Translations under genes and position numbers: made by a program | Notes under the pieces: model-generated | Databases searched by the model: none | Seen by the model: the letters and a program-made list of their open reading frames with translations, nothing else | Told to the model about the DNA's origin: nothing | Shown here: one piece after another, positions 1-10,663 of the stretch | How the letters are laid out: each line of letters begins with the position of its first letter | Numbering within the stretch: position 1 is the stretch's first letter | Source: Panicum virgatum | Lineage: Eukaryota > Streptophyta > Magnoliopsida > Poales > Poaceae | Direction of reading: 5' to 3' | Assembly: GCF_016808335.1 (NCBI RefSeq) | Contig: NC_053137.1 | Span: forward strand, 49,467,781-49,531,780 | Length of the DNA stretch: 64,000 nt

Positions 1-457
1 TATTAGTAAAAGTAGCCAGCAGAACCGTACGAGTACATCTGAATTATTCATTCGCATGACCACACTGTTGGGCGACAGCAGCAGCAAAAAGTGCGAAATG
101 AGAGAAAAGAGGTTTTGCTGCAGCCTGGAGGAGAGGTACGGTGAGTGTTCTAGACGTGGACACCTGGGAGGTGCCGCGTGGAGGATGAACTGTTGATGAG
201 CAGTCGACGTTGTCGCGCCGTCAGGTCCTTTGCGACCCTGCGCAGCTGTGTTGCTGCTGCTGCCGCTGCCGTCAGGTTTTGCTGAAGCCCCGACGAGCAC
301 ATCTGCGCGCGCGCGCACAAAAAAAAAACGAAGTACAGTACTCTGTATACTCCTATATGATTCGCTCTGTAGAGCCCTCCCTGCTTTTGCTCCAGTGCCG
401 GGCGCCGGTCCACGGCAAGATGCATCTCGAATCATCGTCCGGCCCCAAAATCAATGG
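1..457. other. intergenic DNA, no gene seen
   Basis: I see no splice-consistent coding exon or recognisable repeat terminus here. The short overlapping reading frames around 150-500 are driven by CTG/CAG-rich low-complexity sequence (about 240-280) and a short CG-alternating run near 305-317, not by conserved protein. Confidence 0.5.
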
Positions 458-668
458 CCCCGTTTGGTTTCTCCGTGCTTTTAGTACGAATTTTTTTTTG
501 CATACATAGAATACTAAATCACGTGGTCAAAGATCTCATTAGATTCTTCAGGATTTCTAGCGCAACAGTTTTTAACTATTTAGTTTTGTAAACCGTCATT
601 ATTTAGTACATCAAATTATTGATCAAAGTTGCTACAGTTTCTAGCGTAGTACAAACCAAACAGGATCA
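458..668. mobile_element. MITE of the grass 'GTTTGG' terminal type
   Basis: The segment begins with CCGTTTGGTTT and ends, read on the other strand, with CTGTTTGGTTTGTACTACG. The interior contains 'catTAGATTCTTCAGGATTTCTAGCG', a sequence that recurs in a second copy near 60310-60345. This is a very common non-coding grass MITE. I did not resolve a clean target-site duplication. Confidence 0.5.
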
Positions 669-761
669 ATATTACTATTCTTTTTTTCTTAGCAGATCGG
701 ATAATTCTAGATCATCTGACGCAAAACAAACGCGCTGAAACGTAAAACGAAGGTGTACTAG

Positions 762-1152
762 CACTGGCGGAACTACATGGGGGTCATAGTGGGCCAGGGC
801 CCCCCTTGTCTCTCAAATTTTTCGGAAGTCCATGGCCCCATAACTCATAATCTCCTGTCTCTATTTCTCCGGTACCTCAGCAAGTCTGGCCTCTCTGCTG
901 CTCGTCTGCTCTTCGTACAACAATTAGCCAAATATGCATCTTTTGGTATGGTTGATTCTATGCGTCTAATTATTTTGGCATGCATATAAACAATATAATA
1001 TTAATTTGGTAGTACCGTAGTATGATGGTTTTCACAGACAAATACACATTTATATCTGTTGAACTGTGATACTAATTTCTTGATGATCTAATTACATATA
1101 GTTTTTATTGGCAAATTGCCCCCCCCCCCTGTTGGTTCTGGCTCCGCCACTG
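762..1152. mobile_element. non-autonomous hAT-like element
   Basis: The ends are inverted: CACTGGCGGAAC at the left and GGCTCCGCCACTG at the right, the GGCGGA-type hAT termini also seen at 9792 and 54971 in this window. The flanks GTACTAG (755-761) and GTACGTAG (1153-1160) look like an 8-bp target-site duplication that has lost one base. There is no transposase frame inside. Confidence 0.55.
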
Positions 1153-1361
1153 GTACGTAGTGAGGTTATCACAGAATCGGCAAATCCAGTGCCCCCTCCC
1201 CATTCAGTGGATTGTGCAGCTGAATATGGAAGCCTGGAGTGCGCAGCTGAAGGACAACTGGAGAAAGCTATGGTCTCGGCCCTGATCAGGAGGCGAGAGG
1301 AGAAAAAGGTTCTCTTTTGTATTCTCAGGCTGCCGTGTGCCCTTCTTCGTTGGGTTGCATA

Positions 1362-1949
1362 CACTACTACAGAACAATCTTTTGTTCCAGACCATTTGTC
1401 CCGATTGTTTTTGGGCCCGAAACAATAAGTGCCTTTTGTCCCGGGTCCAACGGCTAGCCGGGCCAGGGGGGACATGGGCCTTTTGTTCCGGTCGGAGGCA
1501 CAAACCCGGACAAAAGGTCCCCCTTTTGTCCCGGTTGGTGGCTCCACTCGGGACAAAATCCGGTTGGTAACACCAACCCAGACAAAAGGGTAACCCTTTT
1601 ATTCTGGTGGGTGGCACCAACCCGGACAAAAGTACCATTTTGTCCTGGTTAGTGTTACCAACCCGGATAAAAGACCCCTCCACGTGACAGTTCAAAACAA
1701 AGTTATTATATACTGAGTCGCATGTACTACTTAGGTGAGTTGGCAAGAAAAACATGCACTAGACAAGATGTCTTGGGATTGAATCCCGCGGGGTGCAAAA
1801 AAAATTTTAGCATGTGGGACATTTTGTCCCGGTTCTGCCACCCGAGACAAAAGCCGGAGCCTTTTGTCCCGTAAGGCAAATCCCGATTCCAAAAACCGGG
1901 ACAAAATGGTCTTGTGGAACCGGGACAAAAGTCTGTTTTTGTAGTAGTA
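1362..1949. mobile_element. non-autonomous CACTA element
   Basis: The left end is CACTACTACA and the right end GTAGTAGTA, the reverse complement apart from the terminal G to A. The element is flanked on both sides by the 3-bp duplication ATA (1359-1361 and 1950-1952), the size expected for CACTA elements. Many short subterminal motifs TTTTGTCCCGG and their complement CCGGGACAAAA occur in both orientations, as is usual for transposase-binding subterminal repeats. No coding sequence was recognised. Confidence 0.8.
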
Positions 1950-2167
1950 ATATCTGGACATCTGGTGCTTGGGTTATATTGAATGCTGGTTTGATGCCAG
2001 CACCGCAAAACTGTCTGAACCATCTTTGTCTTAGTAAACTCAAAAAAAACCAAACGCAATGTTTAGTATACGCACGCGCATGCAGCGCCGTAACCTCTTC
2101 AGTCGTCGTACTCAAGCCTTCTGCCGCCGAACATGCGTACGCACGCAGGAGAAAATGGGGTCGGCCT

Positions 2168-2502
2168 CAGGAGTTGTTTGCTTCCGGGAGCTACTGTAGA
2201 TCATGTAGAATTTTAATATTTAAAAGTATTAAATAAAGATTAATTATAAAACTAACTGCAGAACCATAGGGCTAAACTGCGAGATGAATCTAATGAGGTA
2301 TATTAATTCATAATTAACGAATGGTTACTGTAGCATCACTGTAGTAAATTATGAAATAATTAGGCTCATTAGATTCGTCTCACGAATTAGCACTCAGCTG
2401 TCAAAAAACATTTATAAACATATTTTATTTGATACTATAAAATAGTAAGATTTCTTTTAATATAATAGGGACTTAAAAAAATCCCTGTAACCAAACAAGA
2501 CC
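2168..2502. mobile_element. MITE of the 'GTTTGG' terminal type
   Basis: This contains the paired internal motifs GATGAATCTAATGAGG and CTCATTAGATTCGTC in inverted orientation, plus 'TTACTGTAGCATCACTGTAG', characteristic of a very abundant grass MITE. The right end reads GTCTTGTTTGGTTACAGGG on the - strand. It lies about 150 bp upstream of the GH5 TATA box. Confidence 0.6.
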
Positions 2503-2647
2503 CATACACTCATCATATGGACACGTCAGAACAGTACCCGCCACTCCAGTCGGGTCTACTCTTCCCAGCATTTTTTATCCCTACTGTACCGAACGCGATC
2601 AAGGATAAGCAGCCGGGGAGCAAAGCAGGCTCGCTCCTCCGCGTCCA

Positions 2648-2657
2648 TATATAAATA
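2648..2657 (+). promoter_or_regulatory. TATA box of the GH5 locus
   Basis: TATATAAATA lies 91 nt upstream of the predicted ATG at 2748, the normal position for a plant TATA box with a short 5' UTR. The promoter core therefore looks intact although the gene downstream is broken. Confidence 0.6.
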
Positions 2658-3389
2658 GTGAGCTATGCATGGCCATGCTCCACCACAGCAGCGAGGTGAT
2701 TGGTTAGTTTAGTGACCATCCTATAGCTAGTTGTCACCAGCACCACCATGAGACTCCCGGTTCTCCTCCTCGTCCTCTGCTCGTCCTGGCTCCTCCTCCA
2801 ATCCGCCGGCGCCAGGAGGACGCTGGCGGAGGCAGGGGCGGCGCGGCGGCCGCGAGTCCGGGCGGTGAGCCTCGGCGGCTGGCTCGTGACGGAGGGCTGG
2901 GTCAAGCCATCGCTCTTCGACGGCATTCCCAACAACGACCTCCTTGTACGCAATGACTTTATTTAGTACACGTATACCTTTGTAATAAAAAACCGTAATA
3001 ATATAATCCTGAACGGGCATCCCGTGGAACGTCGTCCGTGCGTGCGTGCGCCTTTGTGCAGGATGGCACCCAGCTCCAGTTCAAGTCCGTGGCCCAGAAC
3101 AGGTACCTCGCCGCCGTGCAAGGCGGCGGCAGCGCCATCGTCGCCGACCGGGAGCAGCCGTCCAGCTGGGAGACCTTCAAGGTCAGTCGATGGTCGCCTG
3201 AAATGTGCGTGCATGGGCGCTGTCACACACAACAGCCAGTTCCTCCTCAAACCAAACTTTCCGTGTCCATACAGCTGTGGAGGATCGATGAGACGACGTT
3301 CAACTTCCGCGTGTTCGGCAACCAGTTCTTGGGCGTCGACGGCGCCGGCAGAGTCTCGCGACGGCCACCACGCCCGACGCCGGGGCCCT

Positions 3390-4930
3390 AACATGGCCCC
3401 ATCTAGACTATTATTTGTGATTTTGATGATTGAGTGACAACATAATCAATGGGACTAACAAGTTTGTGAGATCACATTTGTAGGAGTCTTTGGGTCCCAT
3501 GGATATGATTCAACACGTCTAATTCATCGTCAAGACGCAATGTCCAATCTATCGTCGAAACGCCATGTCCAATCCACCATCAAGATGACAAGTCCAATCA
3601 GTCGTAGAGGTGCCAAAATATAGTGGAAATTCAGAAAAGATACAGTTTCTGCTGCACCGGTTTAACCGATGCCCCACCATCGAAACATCCGATGGTTGTC
3701 GGAAAAACCGACACCACTGTATCGGTGTAATTGGGCATGCATACTGAGCCAAGTGAGAAAAACTCAGTAGCACCGGTTTAACCAACGGGTCACTCAGAGG
3801 CATCGGTGCAATCAACGTACTATTGTCTAGAGACAATGTCAAGTGCGCAGCAGCCAGGCCTTCAGCACCGGAAGAACCGATGCCCACCGGAGCAATGCAT
3901 CGGTGCAATGACGTCAGCAGAGAAGGATCAAGTACAACGGCTACATGAAGATCAAGTGTCACCGGTTTAACCGATGTCCTAGTATCGGTTCAACCGATGG
4001 TCTCTGAAGATTGCTGCAGCTGTGTCAGAGAAGCCAACGACTATTTTAGAGCGAAGAGTGACCGGAAGAACCGATGTCCTCAGCACCGGAAGTTCCGATG
4101 CCTACGCAGAAAACTGGCCAACGGCTCTAAACGGCTAGTTCAAGTTGGAGGGCTATATATATGTGTTCCCGCGGCCATTTGAAGCTGGCTGGAGACTAGA
4201 GAGACCTCATACACATTGAAGAACACCTCCAATCTAACCCAAGTGCATATTGAACAAATCTTTAGGTTTATCACTAGCTTTGTGAGTGTGAGTGCTAGAT
4301 TAGCTTTTGAGTGAGTGAGTAAGCAAGGTCGAGATCCTTGTGCTGCGGTTCTTGAGTGAACCAACCATTGTATCTCGGTGCGCCGGCCCCTTGGAGCATT
4401 GGTGGCTCGCCGACACGTCAACGATCCTCCGGCTTGGTGTGGAACGGCGTCGACAACATTGTGCGGGGGACGAAGACCCCTCCTTCGTGGGCAAACTCCC
4501 TTAGTGGAAAGCGGAATCAAGGTGACCGTGATTGTGTTCACGGAAGAGACTTGATTGCCGGGAAGCGATACTCTTCGTGAGTGCTTCAATAACGTGGATG
4601 TAGGGGCGCCTTTGTAGTAATCCGAACCACGGGATAAATCCTCGTGTCGAGAGTTTGCTTCCTCTCATTCCTCCCCTTTAAGTTTCCGCATTTCATATTG
4701 CAATTTGTGTGCCTTTACTTTCTTAGTATAGTATTTTGCTAGGATTGGCTATATGTTGCAAAATTCTTTTTGGGATGAAAATTTCATACTAGAAGAATCG
4801 TAGTTGCACATATAAATAATTTGTTTTAGTTTAAATTTTTGTGCAAACTAGTTGTAGCCATAGATTAAAAGTTTTAGCAAGCCTAATTCACTCTCTCCTC
4901 CTCTTAGACTAGAACACCCGATCACTTTCA
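3390..4930 (+). mobile_element. probable Copia-type solo LTR inserted in a GH5 exon
   Basis: The GH5 reading frame is continuous if 3390-4930 is removed; CCCT is present on both sides (3386-3389 and 4931-4934). The insertion ends ...GATCACTTTCA, the way many large plant Copia LTRs end before the primer-binding site, and it is about 1.5 kb long with no coding frame, so a solo LTR is the best reading. The left end (AACATGGCCCC) is not a clean TG terminus, so the class is inferred. The 5' half holds several copies of the near-palindromic motif CACCGGTTTAACCGATG (from about 3652 to 4100). Confidence 0.6.
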
Positions 4931-5839
4931 CCCTCGGAGACGTTCCAGCTCGTGCGCCGGGACGGCGACAAGAACCGGGTGCACATCAGGGCGCCAAATG
5001 GGTTCTTCTTGCAGGTACCTAATCGACACTATAGCTTGTATAATTAGTTAAGATAAATTAAGTCAGAACTACAATTACTGCCTAACATTCAGAGAAACAC
5101 ATATACCGTTCAAAGAAGATGATCCCTACCATGTTCGTCTGAAGCTATCTAGAGTTTTCTTAAAACATAGTATATAGGTTTGTGCTTGACAATATATATA
5201 ATGTTGATTTTTCCTGTGCTGTCAGGCAAAGACCATGGATTCCGTGACAGCCGACCACAGTGAGTACACAAACTGGGGTGATGATGACCCATCAGTTTTT
5301 GTGATAAATAGTGTTGCCCATTTACAAGGGGAATATCAGCTATGCAATGGCTATGGCATAAGAAAGGCCAGACAGGTGCTCAGGGTAAGAGATAACACTG
5401 CTCTTATGTCAGCCTCCACCTGTTCTAAATTTATTTATCTGAATCTTTCATCTTTGACATCTTGGGCATGCATTAAATTACAGTGCGTGGAGAGTGGCTG
5501 CTCTGTTTACCCTTTAGGAACTCTTCTTTTTCGAAAAAAAATAATATTTAAAAGCTGAGACCTTTTATAATGTTTGGAAATACTTCCTAATACTTTCCAA
5601 TGCCTACCCATAATATTATTTTTAATTAATATTAATTATTGAAGGGTACAATAGTGATTGGATACCCCAAATTCCCCCACCGCCTCCTCCCGACGCACGG
5701 TCGGCCTCGTCCGTGTCCGCCTTGACGACAAGTCCTTGCAGAGCTTCCGGCTGAGGCTGTTGAAGTTGGCTGTGGAGTGGTGGCGCGAGCCGTTCGTCAA
5801 GTCCGTGTTGGCCTTCATCATGCATGAGCTCGAAGTCCT

Positions 5840-6247
5840 GATGTGACACGGTCACGAACTCGTCGCAGTCCAGCGTCCCGTTGACGTCCGTGTCCGCCGC
5901 TTCTCCATGAGCATCCGGATCTCCAACTCCGGCACCGACAGGCTGTTGATGTGGAGTCCGTCCATGAGCAGCTCCTCCAGCGACAGGTTACCGTTCTGGT
6001 CCTTGTCCATGCACATCTGCACAACTTGTCCAGCTCCTCCACGGGGAGGCTGCGTGCCACCACGCCTAGCGCCTTCTTCTTGAACTTGTTCATTGCGGAG
6101 AACTGCTGCAGCCGTGCCCGCACGACGTCGCCCAGGGACACGTTGGGCGCCGCGTCCGTGTTCTTGAGCCACGGATGCTCCAGGACCTACCTCGCCGTGA
6201 GCCTGATGGAGGGGTCCGGGTCGAGCATCCTCCGGACCAGGTCTGAC
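5840..6247 (-). pseudogene. calcium-dependent protein kinase (CDPK) fragment
   Basis: Read on the - strand, this encodes the end of a Ser/Thr kinase domain (MLDPDPSIRLTAR, then VLEHPWLKN), the autoinhibitory junction ([17 protein letters not shown]) and the first EF-hands ([13 protein letters not shown] and [15 protein letters not shown]). This order is diagnostic of CDPKs. The pieces lie in different frames (an in-frame stop separates RLTAR from VLEHPW, and there are shifts after EELDK and after the LMEK of the first EF region). There is no ATP-binding lobe, and the last EF-hands are missing: sequence beyond EFVTVS no longer resembles a CDPK. It is a captured, non-functional fragment inside the MULE-like element, not a gene. 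Confidence 0.8.
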
Positions 6248-6259
6248 GGGGTCTGACGG

Positions 6260-6800
6260 CCGCGGACGAAAGGTCCTGGCACGGCGCCGCGGCGACGAGC
6301 GCCCACATGGCTAAGACGAGGATGGAGCTCATGGTGTACAGCGCGAGCCCGAGGCTGCACCGCTGCAGCCAGCGGCGGCAGCGCGAGGTGCGCCGCCATG
6401 GCGTTTCTTCGAGACTCTGAAGGAGAGCGTCTGCATGGTGCGGGAGGATAGCGAGGTTGGGGAGCCGCCAGCGCCGGTCTTGGCGTCGTCCGGGAAGAGC
6501 GATGGCCCTGCGCGCGCGGGCAAGGTACGCGCGGTGCAACGCCAGGTGAGGAGGCATGTAGTGGCGGTGAGCCTGGCCCGAAGCGAGGCAAGCGTGAACG
6601 ACGCGGCGTTGAGGACGTGGAGCATCTTGATGGCGCATCTGAGGAGGTCGGCGGCGAGGCGGTCGACGGGCGTCCTGGCAAGCGCCACGACGACGGGGGC
6701 GACGGCGAGCACGGCGCGGGCGGCCTGGCGAGCGTCGCGGCCGACAAGCACGGCGCGGGCGGAGTCAGAAGGAGAGGACGAGGAACCTCAATATGAATAT
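6260..6800 (-). pseudogene. second captured coding fragment, unidentified
   Basis: This GC-rich - strand segment has an open frame of 140 codons (6751-6329) including AVAPVVVALARTPVDRLAAD and IKMLHVLNAASFTLASL. It looks like real coding sequence in composition but I cannot name the family. It lies directly beside the CDPK fragment in the same orientation, as expected for a chimeric gene-capturing transposon. Confidence 0.4.
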
Positions 6801-8892
6801 GTTCATCTTTTTCTTTAAACAAATATTCATCTTACTCATTAAAATTATGAGTTTACTCTTTAACCATTCATTAAAAAATATAACTACAAAAAAGCAATTG
6901 CCATGTAATTTCTAATCCTCTAAACTTTGAGATATTGGGAAGTGTTGGGAGGCGTTACGGCATCTACGGGGCCACCGACCATAGACACATTGAAACGCTT
7001 CTCGATGCCTTCTCGTTGATGCCTTCCAACGCCTATCCTTAATTGGATCCACAAATCATAGACACATGAAATGACTCCCAACGCCTCCTCAAACATTGTA
7101 AAATCTACATAAAAAAATAATATTTGAATACATTAAACATTTTAACTTTCCTGTTTGTCTTGCAGAATCACTGGCGCACATTCATAACCGAGAGCAACTT
7201 CAGTTTCATCGCATCAAGCGGACTGAACGCGGTGAGAATCCCAGTTGGGTGGTGGATTGCCAGCGACCCGCGCCCTCCGCATCCTTTTGTTGGAGGATCT
7301 CTCCAGGCCTGGGACAATGCATTCCGCTGGGCAGAGTAAGCATCAAGTTTCTCTGCAGATCTTATTTCCAGTTGAACAAGGAACACACACATACAGTATA
7401 TATCAACCCAACTTTTTCATTTGCTCCTTAATGAAATTGTGTCCATATACATAGGAAGTACAACCTGGATGTTATTGTGGACTTGCACGCTGCGCCGGGG
7501 TCCCAGAACCCCTATGAGCACAGTGCAACCAGAGACGGCTCGCAAGACTGGGGCGCCACAGAGGAAAGCATAGCCCAAACCGTGCAGGTCATTGACTTCC
7601 TCGCGTCAAGGTAACCGGATCACCATCATAAAATCTAATAATAGAAACTTAGTAATTCTACTTCCATTCTCATATTAAAGCTGAACATAATGGGAACATA
7701 TCTGGTGCAAACTACAACTTTGTGAAAACTCGTGCAAACCACGGCAAAAAAAATCGTCTAAATTCACCAAAAAAATCTGGCATGTAGATGATATGATGAT
7801 ATACAATGTTGTAAAATATCTTGTCCAAACTCGACTTCGTTTGTGAGATATAAAAATAAGAAATTTCTAACAAATCATCTGAACAGCTTTCTGGCTTGAA
7901 ATTTGTTATTTTTATATCTCACAAACAAAGTCAAGTTTTGATAAGATATTTGACAAGGTTGTGTACCATCATATTATGTACTTGTGTGATTTTTTTGGTG
8001 AATTTAGACGATTTTTTTGCTGAATTTAGACGATTTTTTTGTCGTGGTTTACACGGATTTTCACAAAGGCTGTGGTTTGCACTAATACGTTCCCGAACAT
8101 AATTAACCCATCAATTAACTAACGAAATCGATCGCACGCATGACGGCGTACACTACTGCAGGTACGTGAAGAGCCCCAATCTCCTGGCGGTGTCGCTGCT
8201 CAACTCGCCGCGGGCGCCTGGCGTGGCGCTCCCCACCCTGACGAGATACTACCGGCTCGGCTACGACGCCGTGCGGCGGCACGCGCGGAAGGCGTACGTG
8301 GTCATGCCGGCCAGGCTCGCCGCCGACGAGGCCGAGCTCCTCCCGTTCGCCGGGCGCTTCTCCGGCGCCGTCCTCGACGTGCACTACTGCAACCTCTTCA
8401 GCGGCGCGTTCGACCGCCTCACCACCGACGAGAACATCGACTTCGTGAGGAGGAACCGCTCCTCCGACCTCGCCGCCGTCACGAAGCGGAACGGGCGCCC
8501 TCTCACGTTCGTGGGTGCGTAAGCAATGTAAGCTCTCATCTGCTCATCGCCCTTCAATTTTCTTCGATTCCTCGTGTGATTTTTATGTGATGTGCTGATT
8601 GATCTGCAGGGGAGTGGAGTGGGTCGCCGAGTGGAACGTGCGGGGAGCGAGTAAGCGGGACTACCAGAGGTTTTTTGCTGGTGCAGCAGGACGTCTACGG
8701 GCGAGCGACCTTTGGGTGGGCGTACTGATGCTGAAGAACGTGAACCACCATTGGAGCATGCAGTGGATGATCCACAACGGGTACATCACGCTGGACAGCT
8801 CGCGGAGCCGTGCCATCATTTCACCACCGGATGGTGAGCAGGTGGAATCAGAAGGGAGGCCGAAGCAGGACGATGCTGTTCAAGTTATTTGA

Positions 8893-9179
8893 GGGCCAAT
8901 TAATGGTTTCAGCGGGGCCTATAGTCTTGTCTGCTTGTTCAATTATTAGTCAAGCTGGTGTCTTGTGCGTTTTCAGTCTGTTGCAATTAGGAGTCTAAGT
9001 GGGGGCTATCGAGTATTCGAGTCCAATAAGGGTCGTGTGTCGAGTCCAATGAGGCACGTGTAATCAGGGGACATCCATGGCGTTGTAATCGGAGACTACG
9101 CGCGTTATTCTGTACCGTGAGACTATTGTATTGTGAGGAGCATCGATGTGTAACGTGTTGGCCGCAAACAGTTGTTGTC
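8893..9179. other. GH5 3' flank, no further gene
   Basis: This is the 3' untranslated or intergenic stretch after the GH5 stop at 8892. It contains two near-identical phrases (GAGTCCAATAAGG and GAGTCCAATGAGG, 9019-9053), but no gene or element terminus that I can support. Confidence 0.4.
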
Positions 9180-9188
9180 TTTACCATC

Positions 9189-9469
9189 GGGCCTAAGGTT
9201 GCTGGTCCAAGCGGCGATAGCAGCTGGACACATTCCGTAGGTCACGAGTTCGAATTTTGGTTGGGGTGAATTTTCGCCTGCAGGTAATAAAAACTCTCTC
9301 GTTGTGCTCGCCACAAGGAAATAATCCTCTCGGGCATGGGTCAGAGCAAGGCATGGCCCTCTCGGATATGGGCCAAGGTTCAAGAGCTTTTTCGCGACTA
9401 AAAGAAGCCGAATTACTTCCTCTTAATAAAAGAACGGCGGAGTCCATTCACCCTCCGGCTGCATTTTTT
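9189..9469 (+). mobile_element. tRNA-derived SINE
   Basis: The 281-bp insertion is flanked by a perfect 9-bp duplication TTTACCATC (9180-9188 and 9470-9478) and ends in a T run. Its head has a box A-like TGGTCCAAGCGG (9203 region) and a box B-like GAGTTCGAATT (about 9246), the internal RNA polymerase III promoter layout of tRNA-related SINEs. There is no coding sequence. The general layout resembles the Au-type SINEs of plants, but I have not assigned a family. Confidence 0.7.
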
Positions 9470-9478
9470 TTTACCATC

Positions 9479-9790
9479 AGTGTAAGCGACTACCTATGCA
9501 AAGACTCGTCCTTCGTTTTAAGGCAATCAATACTTTTTTTAAGGAAAAAGACAAACTATTTTTATTTTTCTAGGAACCGGCAACGAGGCAAGAAACCAAT
9601 TCAACGATGGGCCTGTTCACACATGCCTTAGTGAGCGACTCGCATGTGGGCCTATATGAAGAGAAGACCGGCCCGAATCAACGAACGTATTATCTCCTCT
9701 CTCGTAGTCTCGTTGCATTTCTATCGTCAGGTTCAGCGCCACGCCTCGTTAACCCCCTCGCCTCGTCCCCCGCTCGTCGCCTCATCCGTC
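9479..9790. other. intergenic DNA, no gene seen
   Basis: AT- and CT-rich sequence with no recognisable element end and no supportable exon. The short frames on the + strand lack any conserved motif. Confidence 0.4.
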
Positions 9791-9791
9791 C

Positions 9792-10660
9792 TCAGTGGCG
9801 GAGCCAGAATTAAAATCTACCTATGGCGAACCTATCATCACTCATTTGTGTAAAAAATATAATCATCGAATATGCATAAATTTACTATATATCAACTCAT
9901 GAGTCACAAATTGTATGAAAATATTGGGCATTGGTAAGTAGACGATTAGATAAACATACCTTACAAGCACTAAGTGCGACGAGCTAGCCGAGGAAGATTC
10001 ATCCTCCGATGTTTCAAGGCTTGAAAGCCCTTCATGATTGCTTCCTCATCAAGTTCTTTAAATATCTCCTTCTCGTTGTAGCATATTATTAAATCATTGA
10101 GCTAGTCTAATCTTATTGCGTCGTTCAGTTTTTATAATTTGCATAACCGCAAAGACTCTTTCCACATATGTTGTTGCGACCGGAAGGAGCGGTGCTCGTT
10201 CAACTAGACGATAGACCAATGGAAACATCCTATGTCTTTTAGTTTCAACCATCTTCACTGCAAAACTCTCAAAATCACAGCAACCAGTAAAGTCATCAAC
10301 TCTTCTAACACGAAGAATAAAGGTTTCAAGTTGATCCTTTATATTCGAAAGATCATCGTCGGAGAAATCAGCATCAGATCCTTGCCAATTTGACAAGCTT
10401 CTCCACGTTGAACTCAGAGAAAGATCAAGACAGAAAAAGCATACCACTTGGGTTGGCCGTCTGGCCGCTGTCCCTGCACCACTGTTGCTCCCCGACTCCC
10501 GTCCGTGGAGTGCTGGCCGCCGGCGGAGACAAGAAGCAACCTGGAGTAGGCCGAGTGGGTGCCTGGGCGACCAACCGACGTGTCGAGCGGAGCAGAAGGG
10601 CGAGGGGCGAGCCGGAAGACGCGTCGGCTTGGCAGCGCCTCTATCCGTGTGGAAGATGGC
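9792..10660 (-). mobile_element. hAT transposon remnant with transposase C-terminus
   Basis: The left edge carries the hAT-type terminus CAGTGGCGGAGCCAG (9792 region). Reading leftwards on the - strand, about 10400-10094 encodes FPLVYRLVERAPLLPVATTYVERVFAVMQIIKTERRNKI, broken here as FPLVYRLVERAPLLPVATTY and VERVFAVMQIIKTERRNKI. This is the C-terminal dimerisation region of hAT transposases, of the sort related to ZMYM1-like proteins. The frame stops just after RLAQ, and only the last quarter or so of a transposase is present. The CACTA element at 10664 interrupts or abuts its upstream side. Confidence 0.7.
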
Positions 10661-10663
10661 TAA

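Larger units (their letters stand above)
5550..7110. mobile_element. MULE-like TIR element carrying gene fragments (Pack-MULE-like)
   Basis: The element sits in a GH5 intron. The flanks share AAAAAAATAATATTT (5535-5549 and 7111-7125); a 9-bp duplication, as MULEs make, would lie inside this match. Next to the flanks the left end reads TTTTATAATGTTTG (5563-5576) and the right end, on the - strand, TTTTACAATGTTTG, 13 of 14 identical. A second inverted pair (5585-5607 against 6924-6946) matches at 17 of 23 positions and all mismatches are transitions. The interior holds fragments of a protein kinase gene and of at least one other GC-rich coding sequence, all on the - strand. Confidence 0.7.
2748..8892 (+). 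pseudogene. decayed GH5 exo-beta-1,3-glucanase (glucan 1,3-beta-glucosidase-like)
   Basis: Homologue of the plant secreted GH5 enzymes that combine a fascin-like beta-trefoil domain with a glycoside hydrolase 5 domain. Exons read from splice signals and frame: 2748-2945 (signal peptide, then SLGGWLVTEGW), 3062-3181, 3275 to about 3389 resuming at 4931-5014, 5226-5384, 7166-7335, 7455-7610, 8162-8514 and 8610-8892. Conserved landmarks are LQFKSVAQNRYLA, AVRIPVGWWI, VDLHAAPGSQNP, LDVHYCNLF, EWVAEWNV and LKNVNHHWS. Signs of decay: the catalytic acid/base motif NEP is NSP near 8200; a five-base AGTGG duplication at 8613-8622 shifts the frame beside the nucleophile (EW) motif; two further shifts near 8670 and 8727 put DVYGRATFGWAY out of frame; an LTR-like insertion splits exon 3 at 3390. 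An acceptor after 8614 would bypass the first shift but not the others. Mutator-like DNA fills the intron after 5384. Expression of a fragment remains possible. Confidence 0.85.

Noticed and set aside
3652..4110. CRISPR-like regular repeats (ACCGGTTTAACCGATG)
   Set aside because: Spacing is irregular, the copies are degenerate, and the host is a plant; they belong to the LTR-like insertion.
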